Below are positions 10,684 to 20,993 of a stretch of DNA of 64,000 bases, one piece after another (positions within the stretch are counted from its first letter, which is position 1; each line of letters begins with the position of its first letter). The DNA is from Selaginella moellendorffii (lineage: Eukaryota; Streptophyta; Lycopodiopsida; Selaginellales; Selaginellaceae), in NCBI RefSeq assembly GCF_000143415.4, contig NW_003314265.1, forward strand, positions 3,530,443 to 3,594,442, in the 5' to 3' direction. The position numbers were made by a program, and so were the translations under genes. The notes beneath the pieces were generated by a model. That model saw only the letters and a program-made list of their open reading frames with translations. It ran no database searches and was not told where the DNA came from.

Positions 10684-12795
10684 CTACTTGATTTTCTTCT
10701 GTGCCTCAAAGGACAGGCTTTCGATCCCTTTGAGGGTGGCCTCATAGCTCCGTATCGTGGATGAGTGGCGATTCGAGGATGGTCTCTTCATCTCCGAGGT
10801 CGTGGGAAGCTTGAGTTGTAGCTTGCTTGTTTGGAGTGGGTTTTGAACCCCTCCCGGCTTGTAAACTTGGGCCTTGCTAAATGGCGACGCCAAAAGCCTC
10901 TGCTTGGAAGATGTCGTGAGCGATTGCTTGGACAGCTCGCCGGTTGCATCAGCCTGGGAAACGATGTATTTAGAACAAAAATGACAATGACAATGGTAAT
11001 CACTTACGCTGTCTTTGGTGCACAAGTCGTGAATTCGCCTCTTTGGCGGCTCCGGAGAGGTTAAGTTCCGGGACTTTGCAGCGTCTTGTTGGCCGGCTCC
11101 GGCGGCTAGCTTTGTTAGTCAGCAAAATCCAGTTTTGTAGAAAAGGAAGATTTACCTGCTGGCTTCTCAGCTTTGTTCACCAAGGCAGTTGCCTGGAATG
11201 GAGGGATTTAAGTTTACGAAAAAAGGAGCAAGATGAAAGATCAACGCATGCTTACTGGTAAACTTACTGGAGATTGCTGCTGTGCAGTGGCGAGCTGCCT
11301 CTTCAAAATGGTCCAGTCGAACATACAATCGTATGGATATCCTAGTATCAAAGATTGCCTTGTAATCAGAATTCATGAGCACAGAGAGCTTAGATACCCT
11401 CTCGGATGAAGAGATCGTGAAAGAGGCGCTTCAGGTAATTGTAGTCTGGCTTTTCCTCGAAGCGAAGAGCCCGGCAATAGTGTAGAAACGTTATAAATTC
11501 CGTTGGACATGACTTGCACAAAACCTGCAAAACTATGGCTTTTTGTCATTCACGTGAACTCGTGCAGCAAATGACAAACCTCAATGGGAGTTGAAATCTT
11601 CTTTGAGCTGATCCTATCGTACTTCTGTTTCTTGTTTCCTGCTTTCAGGCCTTGCCAAGGAAGACTGTTATAGCACACAAATAAATGAATAAGCTCCAGA
11701 AACTGCGTAAGAGGCTATGATCACCTTCCCCTCAAGAAGTAGAGTAGAACGTAACCAAGAGACTCAAGGTCATCCCTCCGGCTTTGCTCTGAGGAGGAAC
11801 CCGAGTTACAAAGCTGTGCTGAGGAACTGAACGTACCAATGCCAATATGAGTGTTGATACTGGCATATCTTGCAGTCCCTGTCAAGCTTTTGTCCTCCCT
11901 ATATCGTCAGCACCATGTATCGATCAACAAACATCGAGCTAAATGAATGAAAACGGGAGAAAAACGTACTTGCTAACCTGTATGAGATGTGTTGGTGAGT
12001 GTTTGGATCCCGATACTTCTTGGCGAGCCCAAAATCGATGATGAAAACCTGCAAGCAGCGTGGGAAGTCACCAAAACTTGCTTAAAGCGAAGAACTCAAG
12101 GGCTCACCTGGTTTGCTCGCTTGCCTCGGCCCATTAAAAAGTTATCAGGCTTCACGTCACGGTGAAGAAAGCTTTTGGAATGGACGAACTCCAGCCTCGA
12201 GATCTACACAAAAGTAGAAAGCCTTAGCAAAGATGAAAACAAAAAAATGCGGCCTCGTTACCATTTGGTCCGCTAGCATTAGAACCGTCTTGAGCGAAAA
12301 CCTCCGGTTGCAGAAGTTGAAAAGATCTTCCAAGCTAGGGCCAAGAAAATCAAGGACCAGCACATTGTAGTCACCCTCAACCCCAAACCATCTCAAACTG
12401 GGAATGCCAGCTGACAGAAAAAAGATCCGACTCCTTTAAGGTGACTTTTAAAGAACGATGGCTTCTGATTATCACGTACTTCCTCCTTGGAGACTCTTGT
12501 AAATTTTGGATTCGTATTGAAGCTGTGGATTCCTTGTTTTTGCATTTTCCTGAAGAGCAAGAGAACTTACAATGAGCACTCCTCGCGGAGACCTTGAACA
12601 GCAAAAAGTTTACCAATTTGACACCCACTTCTTCATGAGTTTGTACATGCGTTCCTTGGAGAAGAAAAAAAAAAGAAAGAAAAAAGTTTCGAAGCTTCAT
12701 CCACGCAAGCTGAGCCACTTACCCAAATAAATCTCCCCAAACGAGCCACTGCCAAGCTTCCGACCAAGCTTGTACTTGTTTGCGACTAGTTCCAT
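10684..12795 (-). CDS. Casein kinase I (CK1-like Ser/Thr kinase), many short introns
   Basis: Serine/threonine kinase of the CK1/CKL family. Start ATG at 12795 gives [20 protein letters not shown], containing the glycine-rich loop. Later exons give [20 protein letters not shown] and [19 protein letters not shown], which are diagnostic of CK1. The catalytic loop reads [20 protein letters not shown] (around 12110-12190), and the activation segment [19 protein letters not shown] has the DFG motif. The last exon (10684-10953) encodes a basic, Ser-rich tail ending [19 protein letters not shown], as in plant CKL proteins. Introns are 45-90 bp. Internal exon edges between 10954 and 12000 were only partly traced. 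It lies divergent from the DGAT3-like gene. Confidence 0.9.
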
Positions 12796-13265
12796 TGCAA
12801 AAACAAGCTAAATCGCCGCCACAGCTTCTCCTCAAGCGCATCCATCGCCAGAGATGGCTCTCGTCCATCTTTTCTTGTAGCTCAGAGGAGGAACCGCCAT
12901 AACCATACCTCCTGGATCGATTCCCCTTGCTCCAAAACACCAGAAAATCTCTCCCGCCACCATCACATTCTGTGAAACCCTAGAAAATGGGCGAGTGCTG
13001 CCACAATGGAACCATGGTCATTCCTGGCTTGTGCCTCCCGAGAGGAGGACGACACCCCGCTGGCGGGAATGGGACCGTCGATATCCTGCATTGGGCGGCC
13101 ACGATGCGCCATGTTTGAAATCTTAGCAACTACCCGGGAAGCTCCCTAGGGCTTGCGTCATAGAAGGGTTTTTACAGCTCCAAGCATATTCCTTGAATTG
13201 CTGACACGTGTTTTCTTCGTTTTGCCGTACCCCCATTTTAGGGTTCCTGGGGCAAGGAGAGAGCG
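12796..13265. promoter_or_regulatory. Shared upstream region between divergent CK1 and DGAT3-like genes
   Basis: About 470 bp separates two divergent start codons and must hold both promoters and 5' UTRs. A 43-codon plus-strand ORF starting at 12987 (MGECCHNGTM) is present but has no recognised relative. No clear TATA box was assigned. Confidence 0.4.
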
Positions 13266-14150
13266 ATGGATTCGGCAGCAGTGCACAGGATTGCAGGGTT
13301 TCTGTCTCTCGGCCGCGGGAATGGGTCGCATCCAGCAGCAGTGGGGCGCCAATCGTCGCTAGGGCGCGGAAGATCGTGCCTCGCAGCTTGCCGCAACGCA
13401 CGGTTCGCGGATCAAAGCCATGTCGTGTTCTACGCGCGGCCAAGGAAGCAGCGGCGCTCGGCGACCTCCAGCCCGCGCGGCTTCGCCGGTAAGTTTGAGA
13501 TGGCAACAGTGGACGACGAGTCCGTCCAGGAGGTGATCCGGCAGCTCGAGGAGCTCCAGCTCAAGGCCAAGGCTAAGAAGAAAGAGCTCAAATGCAAGAA
13601 GGAAAAGGAGAAGAAGCAGTCAGCGATGGCGGCGGGGCCGGCGATGAAGAAGAGGAAGAAGGAATCGTCGTCTTCGAGCTCGGAGTCTTCGGATTCGTCA
13701 GGTGGCGAGTGCGGTAGCAGCCGATTTGACATGAGCTTGCTCCGGGAGGAGCTGCGAGCAGCAGCCTCTCCAAGATCCATAATCGATGCTGTGGCCAGCG
13801 AAGCCTCTCTGGAACAAGTGAATGGGGGGAAATGCGTTCTAGCGCCGCCGGTTTGTGCGAGAGTGGAGGTTTGCACGGGTGGGAAGTGTCGAAAGGCCGG
13901 CTCTCAGCAAGTTTTAGCCGCGTTCCAAGCAAAGATCTCTTCTTCTTCCTCGCCTTCACTGTCTTCGGCAACTTCGTGTAAGTGTATGGGGATGTGTGGA
14001 CAAGGTCCCAATGTCCGGATCCAAGGAGCTGGCGATGGAGCCCCTTTGGCTTTCAATCACGTCGGTGTGGAAGACGTCGATCCCTTGCTCCAGCAGGCTG
14101 GATTCCCAGCCGTGGTAGCAGTAACGAGGATGCAAAGCGCCCGCTACTAA
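13266..14150 (+). CDS. DGAT3-like thioredoxin-fold [2Fe-2S] protein
   Basis: Resembles plant soluble diacylglycerol acyltransferase 3, reported to bind a [2Fe-2S] cluster. The N-terminal 75 residues are rich in Arg, Ser and Ala, like a plastid transit peptide. A Lys/Glu coiled coil follows (VIRQLEELQLKAKAKKKELK, residues about 88-110), then a basic run and a polyserine/acidic stretch. The C-terminal domain has the four spaced cysteines of ferredoxin-like thioredoxin folds: CTGGKCRK, and about 40 residues later CKCMGMCGQGPNVRI. This matches DGAT3 better than complex I NuoE, which lacks the basic coiled coil. Enzyme activity is inferred from family only. Single exon. An in-frame ATG at 13500 (MATVDDESVQ) could be a second start giving a cytosolic form. 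Confidence 0.75.
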   Translation: MDSAAVHRIAGFLSLGRGNGSHPAAVGRQSSLGRGRSCLAACRNARFADQSHVVFYARPRKQRRSATSSPRGFAGKFEMATVDDESVQEVIRQLEELQLKAKAKKKELKCKKEKEKKQSAMAAGPAMKKRKKESSSSSSESSDSSGGECGSSRFDMSLLREELRAAASPRSIIDAVASEASLEQVNGGKCVLAPPVCARVEVCTGGKCRKAGSQQVLAAFQAKISSSSSPSLSSATSCKCMGMCGQGPNVRIQGAGDGAPLAFNHVGVEDVDPLLQQAGFPAVVAVTRMQSARY

Positions 14151-14616
14151 GGTATTTGTTACTATTAAAATTTGTCACAAACTTATCTGACAATATTTGT
14201 TTTCTACAAAGTGCTTATAATAACCAAAGTTTAGTAGTGACAATAACTTCAGTTTTAATCCAGTCAATTTAGTGTTAATATTTTGGAGAGGGCCGCGCGT
14301 ACGCGAGCCCTCAACTTCCACAAATTACGACGTCCACTCCTCCACTTTGGGAAGATGGTAGGCTGGCCAAGCCAAAGTGCAATGGGAAAGCCAAACCTAG
14401 GCCATTGGCCTTCATGATCACCAATAGACCCCGTCCAGGTAAGTATGGATCCTTTCCCCAGGCCCTAGCTTATATACTGTTTTAGTGGCCTCAATCTACG
14501 CCCCGGCATGTGGGATAGGTTTAATTCCACGTGGCAGCCCAATCCAGAGCCCTAACTTGACAGTTGTGACCGTTTAGGGCTTGTTTTGACTTGGAATTTC
14601 ATGAGATCTTTCTCGC
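14151..14616. other. Intergenic region containing a dispersed repeat
   Basis: After the DGAT3-like stop, about 130 bp of AT-rich 3' sequence is followed by a repeat (14281-14526) and then about 90 bp to the end of the convergent gene. Confidence 0.5.
14281..14526 (+). repeat. Dispersed repeat, copy 1 (inverted mate at 33737-33974)
   Basis: About 245 bp matching the reverse complement of 33737-33974 over almost its entire length, with small indels. Shared landmarks are a palindromic CGCGCGTACGCG, the phrase GGCCATTGGCCTTCATGATC, CAGGTAAGTATGGA, a TATATA(A/C) stretch and GCATGTGGGATAGGTTTAAT. I see no terminal inverted repeats, no coding frame and no tRNA-like promoter. It may be a solo LTR or a non-autonomous element; the class is not determined. 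Confidence 0.75.
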
Positions 14617-15520
14617 TCAGTCCATTGTTGTTTGCATTGTTCCCTCGTCGTTCTCTTGTTGCGCGACCGACGCGTTCGTCCTTGCTTGCGTTGTTCCTTC
14701 TTGGTTTTCTTGAGCGAGAGGAGTGCCTGCTGTTGGTTGCGTTGATTCCTCCTCTTTGTTTTCTTGCGCCACCGCGTCGCCCAGTTTCTCGGTCTCGGCC
14801 CGCCTCTTCTTCATGAGCTCCAGGAACTTTTCCTTCTCCTCTGGAGTGGAATACTCGAGCGAGCAGTCGCCCACTCCCCACTCGGCTTGGCGCTCGCAGT
14901 ACTTGTCTTCAATCTCTTGCTTGCGCCTGGAAAGGTTTTCCGAAGTTCGCAAAGACGTACGAACCAAGAAGAGGACTTACTTGGCAGCGTTGTCCTTCGA
15001 TCGCTTGAGCAGCTCCTTGATCAGCGGGGAATTCTTCATGTTTGAGTCGAATTCTTCATACTTCTTTCTCTGTTTCTCTGGCGATGGAAGGGAGAAAACA
15101 AGAGAAAGAGAAACAAGAATCAAGGGGGAGATAAGAGCAAAATGTAAGACCTGAATTCTCTTTGAGCGAATCTGGGACCGAAATTTGGGGGAGCTGGAAG
15201 TCCCAGCCGCGATATCCAGAGAGAATTCCAGCTTGTGCTGCAATTATTTCGCGATAAGCAAGCAAGATCCTAAGAGAATGCGAAGAATTGTAAGCAAACG
15301 CACCTAAATCCGGGCAAGAAGCGCTCACTGAGAGCACCGAGAGAGGAACCATGGCGAGCTTCGCCATCGCCATCGGCAAACCGGAGCGCCTTGCGGAGGC
15401 GGATTCAGCACTGCAGATCGTTGCCGCAGCGGCATTTCTCCTGGCGCTACCGGAAACCTGGATGGAGGGCCTGGAGAAATCGATTGTGACGAGCTTGGCG
15501 CCTCCAAGCAGGAGCGACAT
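14617..15520 (-). CDS. Conserved probable chloroplast protein, family not named
   Basis: Four exons join in frame. Exon 1 from ATG 15520 encodes a Ser/Arg/Ala-rich leader (MSLLLGGAKLVTIDFSRPSI) and then a hydrophobic stretch ending SVLSVSASCPDL. That pattern looks like a bipartite thylakoid-lumen signal. The mature part starts AQAGILSGYRGWDFQLPQIS. It continues through a charged helical region (NSPLIKELLKRSKDNAAK) to KYCERQAEWGVGDCSLEY, with a conserved Cys pair. I recall similar short plant proteins with a WGVGDCS motif but cannot name the family. The last 50 residues are a low-complexity QEN/Thr-rich tail ending at 14617, unlike the compact core. Function unknown. It is divergent from TIM8, with about 100 bp between the starts. 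Confidence 0.75.
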
Positions 15521-15621
15521 GGCCGCTCGAGGAATGAAATAATATTCCTGGGGACATTAGGGTTTATAGGGTTTTAGGGTATTTGGTTCCTCTCCTTCGT
15601 CGATTCGCCTTGCGCCTAGCG
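15521..15621. promoter_or_regulatory. Short bidirectional promoter region
   Basis: Only 101 bp separate the two divergent start codons. It contains repeated AGGGTTT(A) telo-box-like motifs (ATTAGGGTTTATAGGGTTTTAGGG, 15557-15580), which are common upstream of housekeeping and import-related genes in plants. Confidence 0.55.
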
Positions 15622-16053
15622 ATGGAGGAGCACTCGATGTCTCCCGAGCTCCAAAACTTCCTCGAGGTGCGTATCGCGCAGCGCATTGCATTTTTTCGTG
15701 GCATCGATTGATAGGGTTTTGATAGTTTTTCATTTGGTCGAGAGCCTTGCTTTGCTGCGACTCAAAAGATTTCTTTTCTCTTAATCTTTTCTGCCTGTTC
15801 CATTGCTTGGCACACTGGTTTCTTTAGTCCTTGAGTTTTGATTCTATAAATTTTTTTTCTTCTTTCCCAGCAAGAGAAGCAGAAGGCGATGGTGAACGAG
15901 CTCGTCGGGAAGCTCACCGATGTGTGCTGGGAGAAATGCATCACTGGAACTCCATCCGGGAAGTTCAGTTCCAGCGAAACCAATTGTCTCACCAATTGCG
16001 CCCAGAGGTTCATGGAGGCAAGCGTTCTCATACTGCGCAAGATGCAGCGTTGA
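15622..16053 (+). CDS. TIM8: Mitochondrial import chaperone TIM8
   Basis: A small intermembrane-space chaperone that, with TIM13, guides hydrophobic proteins across the intermembrane space. Two exons, 15622-15666 and 15871-16053, give 75 residues. The first encodes MEEHSMSPELQNFLE and the second starts QEKQKAMVNELVGKLTDVC. The twin CX3C motif is complete: CWEKC in the first pair (as VCWEKCITG) and CLTNC in the second (NCLTNCAQRF). The linker TGTPSGKFSSSE is typical of TIM8 rather than TIM9/10/13. The length matches the family. Recognised directly from the joined exons. Confidence 0.93.
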
Positions 16054-16103
16054 TTCATCCATCATCCCATTCGTCCCGATCGATCATCTTCAAGAAGAAT
16101 GAA

Positions 16104-16128
16104 AGAGAGAGAGAGAGAGAGAGAGAGA
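16104..16128 (+). repeat. GA dinucleotide microsatellite
   Basis: About 12 GA units followed by an A run, in the 3' region after TIM8. Confidence 0.9.
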
Positions 16129-16254
16129 AAAAAAACACAAAAAATGAGAGGGGAAGCACCAAATCACGGGGAGAATTTTGTATCATTCTCTTCATCCGAG
16201 TCTTTGACATTTTGAGTTTGAAAGTTTGAGCTCCTTTGCTTGCGTTGGAGTTAA

Positions 16255-16340
16255 CTGAGATCCATGGCTTGGTGTGCAAATCAAAGCAGTGGTCGCGGGT
16301 TCGACTCCTGGGTGACTCGTGTTATTGCCAAGATAGACAT
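16255..16340 (+). repeat. tRNA-derived SINE-like segment, candidate 1
   Basis: Contains an exact Pol III B box (GGTTCGACTCC, 16298-16308), preceded 33 bp upstream by an A-box-like TGGCTTGGTGTGC (16265). It does not fold into a complete tRNA, because the T stem has a mismatch and no matching acceptor stem is seen. A similar B-box core lies on the minus strand near 19130. Confidence 0.35.
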
Positions 16341-16786
16341 CCACGAGAGCGAGAGAGCTCATTACCTAGGTCTCACGGGACTATTGTTTTGCGTCCCATG
16401 GCAGGAGCATTGAGGAGGAGGAGGAAGGCGAGGAGGTGGCGCCCAGCATTCTAGGCGTCGATCTCAGATCTGCTGGATCCTCGTGTAAGTTCTCTCATTC
16501 GATCGATCGTCCAAATGCTGTGTCGTGACTAATTTCGAGCGAATCTCAAGATATTTCGATGACCAAAATCTCTTCCTGCTTTGCATTTTCTCTCTACCTT
16601 CCCCGAGTTAGATTCAGCGCTAGAGAATGCTTCACAAGTAACGAATCCATCTGGTTTTTGTTTCTAAATCCATGTATCTGTGTTGATCATCTTAAATTTT
16701 TTCCAGTAACGAATCTATCTCGCTTTTGTCAGGTAAATTAATCTTTGATGGATACAAAGTTCCAAGCCAAAGGCTGATACATAGCA

Positions 16787-18500
16787 ATGAGAGCACTGAC
16801 GAGCAGTGCCTTCTGCAACGTTCGCTCCGCCATTGTGATTGCGCTGCTCCTCGTCTCCGTCTTCGTCGTCCTCGATTCGTACACATGGAGACTTTTATCA
16901 GTTCCCTGGGCTTACTCTAAGTTCACTAGCTCGCTCACGGGCGTCAATGATACCAGGCACCACGCGAGGATTGTAAGCCCCGAGGAGGCAGAGGCGGCCA
17001 TTGCCGAGGCGACCAAGGAATGGCAGAGAACTTTAGCGAAAGAGCCATCACCACCTGACGTTGAAGCAGAGAACAAAGTTCTTCCCGAGACTAAAAACTC
17101 TCGACCAGCACCGGCTAGCTATTCTCCGGTTCGACGAGAAGCTCCAAAGGTATGCTTTTGCTTTTCGTTTTGAAGTTGAATTGTTAAGTGCTGTATTGTG
17201 ATTTGTAGAAACCAGATGCGGAGCTTACTAGTTTGCAAAAGCTTGAAGCCGGCATGAGCCATGCTCGAGCCGCAATAAGAAGCGCAGTGATCCACGGACT
17301 TCAAGAAAAGGACGATCTTTCGCCTGATGTATACCTCAACGCTACGATTTTCCAACAGTGAGAACAAAACAGAAAAAATGCAATTTTGTGCTCGGTTTCA
17401 AACTCTCGATTTTGCAGAAGCTATAGAGAAATGGAGAAACGTCTGAAGGTGTTTGCGTACCCGGAAGGAGAAGAACCCCTGGTGCACAACGGGCCGTGTA
17501 AGGAGATCTATGCAATCGAAGGGCGATTCATTCAAGAGCTTCAAGGGAAGAACAGCTACCTGACCTCCGATCCTGAGAAGGCGCACTTGTTTTTTCTCCC
17601 CTTCAGCGTGGCCATGATGGTGACTTATCTTTACACGCCCGGATCGCACGACATGGGACCACTGGGGCGTTTTACAAGGGACTACATCGACGTGATAAGC
17701 CACAGATACTCTGCCTGGAATCGAAGCAGGGGTGCCGATCATTTCATGGTTTCCTGCCACGACTGGGTAAGCTTTCATCGTCCAAAGATACGTGTTTCTT
17801 GTTCTTCTCACGGTCTCTTTCTCTTATCTTCTTTCAGGGACCTCATATCTCCAGAGCACATCCGGACTTGATGGCAAACTCGATCCGTGTGCTCTGCAAC
17901 GCAAACACGTCCGAAGGCTACGTGCCGAGCAAGGACGCAAGCCTTCCGGAAATCCACCTCGTCGGCGGCCAAGTTCCAAGCGTTCTTGGGGGGCCACCGC
18001 CGGAGGAGCGCAGGTACTTGGCATTTTTCGCTGGTGGCGACCACGGCCCCGTCAGGCCAGTTCTCTTCAAGTACTGGAAGGAGAAGGACGAGGACGTCCG
18101 GGTTTTTGAGAAGCTGCCATCTCGAGACGCATACCTCGACTACATGAGCCACAGCAAGTACTGCCTGTGTCCGGGGGGCTACGAGGTGAACAGCCCTCGC
18201 ATTGTCGAGGCCATTTACAACGACTGTGTTCCGGTGGTGATAGCGGACGACTTCGTTCTTCCGTTCAGCGATGTCTTGGACTGGGACGCCTTCTCCGTCA
18301 AGGTGCTGGAGAGGGACATACCGCGGCTCAAGACGATCCTCCAGGCGATTCCCACGGCCAGGTATCTTGAAATGCAGGCGAGAGTTTCCAAAGTCAGGAG
18401 GCATTTTCGCTTCAACCAGCCTCCTGAGAGGTACGATGTTTTCAACATGATACTTCATTCGGTGTGGCTGCGCAGGCTAAACATGATAATTCACGAGTGA
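16787..18500 (+). CDS. Exostosin-family glycosyltransferase (GT47), type II membrane protein
   Basis: Predicted Golgi glycosyltransferase of cell-wall or glycan synthesis. Four exons: 16787-17149, 17209-17357, 17418-17766 and 17838-18500, all joining in phase. A short cytosolic N-terminus is followed by a signal anchor (IVIALLLVSVFVVLDSYTW), then a stem region rich in Glu and Pro. The GT47 core begins SYREMEKRLKVFAYPEGEEP. It continues with DPEKAHLFFLPFSVAMMVTY, HFMVSCHDWGPHISRAHPD and the nucleotide-sugar-binding-region motif YCLCPGGYEVNSPRIVEAIY, then NDCVPVVIADDFVLPFSDVL. It resembles the plant probable glycosyltransferase At5g03795 group. The sugar donor and acceptor cannot be told from sequence. 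Confidence 0.93.
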
Positions 18501-20010
18501 AGGGTGTGAACAAAATTGTTTAGGGAGGGAGGTATGTGTGATGGGATTCTTTGTAGTCGTCTTGCTCTGTTTTTTGTTCTTGGTTTTGGGCTGTTTGTAC
18601 ACTAAAGGGTGTTTATAAGTTTAATCAGATGAGTTTACGCAAGGATGGTTGGTTCTCTCCGACACAGAAAATCTGAAAATCTGGTGGTCGTTCAATCGCT
18701 TTCATGGTCTCGCTTTTTACCGGCAAGGCTTGCGTAGATCTGTGTGAGCTTTTACTGTTGGATTTGGATATTTGGATTGCTGCTACAGACCTCCTCGAGC
18801 TAAGCCTTCGATAAGAAAATTCTGGAATCCAAGGCTCAAAGAACTTTGACAAGTTTTTAAGTGCTTCAAGGAATCCTTCATGATTGAAAACAAACACACC
18901 CCACGGAGCTAGAAAAGAATTTCTATCTTTCCAACGGACGAAAAAATCAAACCATGGTCCCGAAAGCTGTGATGCGTGATCTAACAAACAAAGCAAAGTA
19001 CTGGAATCTGGAAATGGGATATTCACCCATTCGAATCCAGTTGTACTTCACTAGTGCCAGCCAGAAGCTTGCACTTTACACACAAGCTTAAAACACTCTG
19101 TTACGCGGTGTGAGCTTCCCAGGAATCGAACCGCCGATCACTGGAATCCAAGAAAGTCCAAGGCGTATGACCCGGTATATTCAACCATTCAACCATTCAC
19201 GCGAGCATACACGCTGCTGCGCCGTCGTATGTGACCAACGAGAGAGATAGCGGTCCGCTACATTTAGCGCAACAGGACTAGAATTCTCGAGACTTTACCA
19301 AAGGAACTTTGGCAAGTATAGAGCTGTGGCATTTGTCCGAGGTCTCGCCAGAGGTAGCTACGCTAAGTTTGTCCAGGGCTTTTGAGCTCCCAGGCTAAAG
19401 CTTTCCACTCCCGGCACTGTCCCATGCGCTGGGGAATGGGAAGCTATAGCCATGGGCTTGCATGGCGAGGGGACTGGTTTGAAAGGGGTGGCTCATTCAT
19501 TCTGGGGCTCCACTTATAAGAGGAGAGATTCATTTGTAGCGTATTTGCTCGTTTTGGTTTCGCTCGTTTCGTCGTGGAGAGGAAAGGAATTCAATGCGCG
19601 CAACGATGCGGGAGGAGGACCGGGGCGGATAAACGATCTCTTCACTCGCTCTTCATTGATGGTTTGATCTTCCATCGCCGGCATCGCCATCGGCAGCAAT
19701 CGCGCGAGAGGGAAATCCCCCAAATATTTTGGAGCTGGTTTGTTCCCTCTTCCAATCTTTCTCGCCTCTGGCCGCTGGATTTCGCGGATTCGAGGAGTTA
19801 CTCCGTCTTGGATCGCTGCTAGGGCCGGGTTTTTCTTGATCTTGGGACAAAACAGCCCGCAATGCTTCGGCCGCTCCGCGCAGCTGGGGAAATCCGCCCC
19901 AAATCCGAGCAGCGATCGATCAATGCATGCGCGCGGTAGGGTCCGGGGCCGAATTTCACAGCAGCGGGGTCGATCCTAGACAGGAAATCACAGCTTCGCA
20001 GTGATCGGCC
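18501..20010. other. 1.5-kb intergenic region
   Basis: Contains a minus-strand ORF at 18625-19026 (133 codons, MNIPFPDSSTLLCLLDHASQ) without recognised relatives or supporting exon structure, and a minus-strand tRNA-like segment near 19130. The last 400 bp lead into the glutaredoxin-domain gene and probably include its long 5' UTR. No other gene is supported. Confidence 0.45.
19085..19205 (-). repeat. tRNA-derived SINE-like segment, candidate 2
   Basis: On the minus strand, TGGTTGAATGGTT (A-box-like) is followed by CCTTGGACTTTCTTGGATTC, resembling a Ser/Leu tRNA anticodon arm, and then a B box GGTTCGATTCC followed by TGGG. The T stem does not pair, so this is not a functional tRNA. The core resembles candidate 1. 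Confidence 0.35.
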
Positions 20011-20961
20011 ATGGGCTGCTCGTCGTCCAAGAGCTTGGAAATGCAGGCGCGGAGGGATGGATGGAATCCACCGATTTCCCGGAGCTTTGTGCGCAGCCTG
20101 TCGATGCCCCTTCGTCAGCAGCAAAAGTCTCTTCCCCAGCCCCTCCGGTTCCACTCGGTCGCGCTCACGTCGAGCACATATGGCGCTCTCAAGATCCCCG
20201 ATGTTGACGAGGATGGAATTGGATACGCCAGCATCGAGAATGGGGAGAAGGAAGAAGAAGCAGCCATGGCAGCTCCCTTGGCAGCGGGCGCCAAGGATTT
20301 AGAGGGGAGGATCGAGGCTTCTCCGCCGGCTCCACTCCACCTCTCTAAACCGGCGGCGCTGCCCAGCGTCCCTGAGGCCGAGGTGATCGATCTCTGGGAG
20401 TTGATGAAGGACCTCACGGACGAGACCGAGAATGTCGAGGAGGACAGCTCCGCTGGCTCCCGGCACAAGAGCATGGTAAGCAAGCGCAGGGCGATGAGGA
20501 GCAGGGCGCTCAGCCGGTCAATCTCTTCGGTGGACTCGATGCGCGAGCTGGACGTGAAGATCAGGAGCGTGGCACTGGCGCTGCCGAATTTCGAGAAGAA
20601 GCTGCGGGCTTTGGACGCGCTCAACTCGATCAGCCGCGGGGTGGCCGACGAGGAGGAACAGGTCTTTTTCCGCTACAGGAAGAGCCGCGAGGATTTCCAG
20701 AGCAATTCGGTCAAGTCGAGCCCGGCCAGGGGGATCATCCACAGCCCGAAATCTATGAAGGGCTTGTTCTACGGGGCTACATTGGAGGAGCTGAGAGCAC
20801 AGAGCACTTCAATCGCCACAGTGGCATCAACCAGTTCGTCTTCCTCGTCTTCTTCGAGCTCATACGACGCCTCGTCCTCGTGTGGCGACTGGGAGGAATC
20901 GTCGTCCCTGTTCGACCCGGAGGTGCTCAAGACGTTCCAGCAGCCGGAGGAGGGGCAAGGC

Positions 20962-20993
<32 letters not shown>

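Larger units (their letters stand above)
16054..16786. other. Intergenic and 5' UTR region upstream of the GT47 gene
   Basis: Holds the GA microsatellite and a tRNA-promoter-like segment. The stretch just before 16787 has donor- and acceptor-like sites (GTAAGTTC at 16486, GTCAGGTAA near 16730), so a 5' UTR intron is likely. No other coding frame is supported. Confidence 0.45.

Noticed and set aside
16104-16128. CRISPR-like or other regular repeat array.
   Set aside because: It is a plain GA microsatellite; no spaced direct repeats were found anywhere in the window.
16290-16312. Functional tRNA gene.
   Set aside because: Only the B box is good; the T stem and acceptor stem do not pair and no anticodon arm is found.
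18625-19026. A 133-codon minus-strand ORF in the 1.5-kb spacer.
   Set aside because: No homologous motif, no splice support and no promoter context; kept only as a note.
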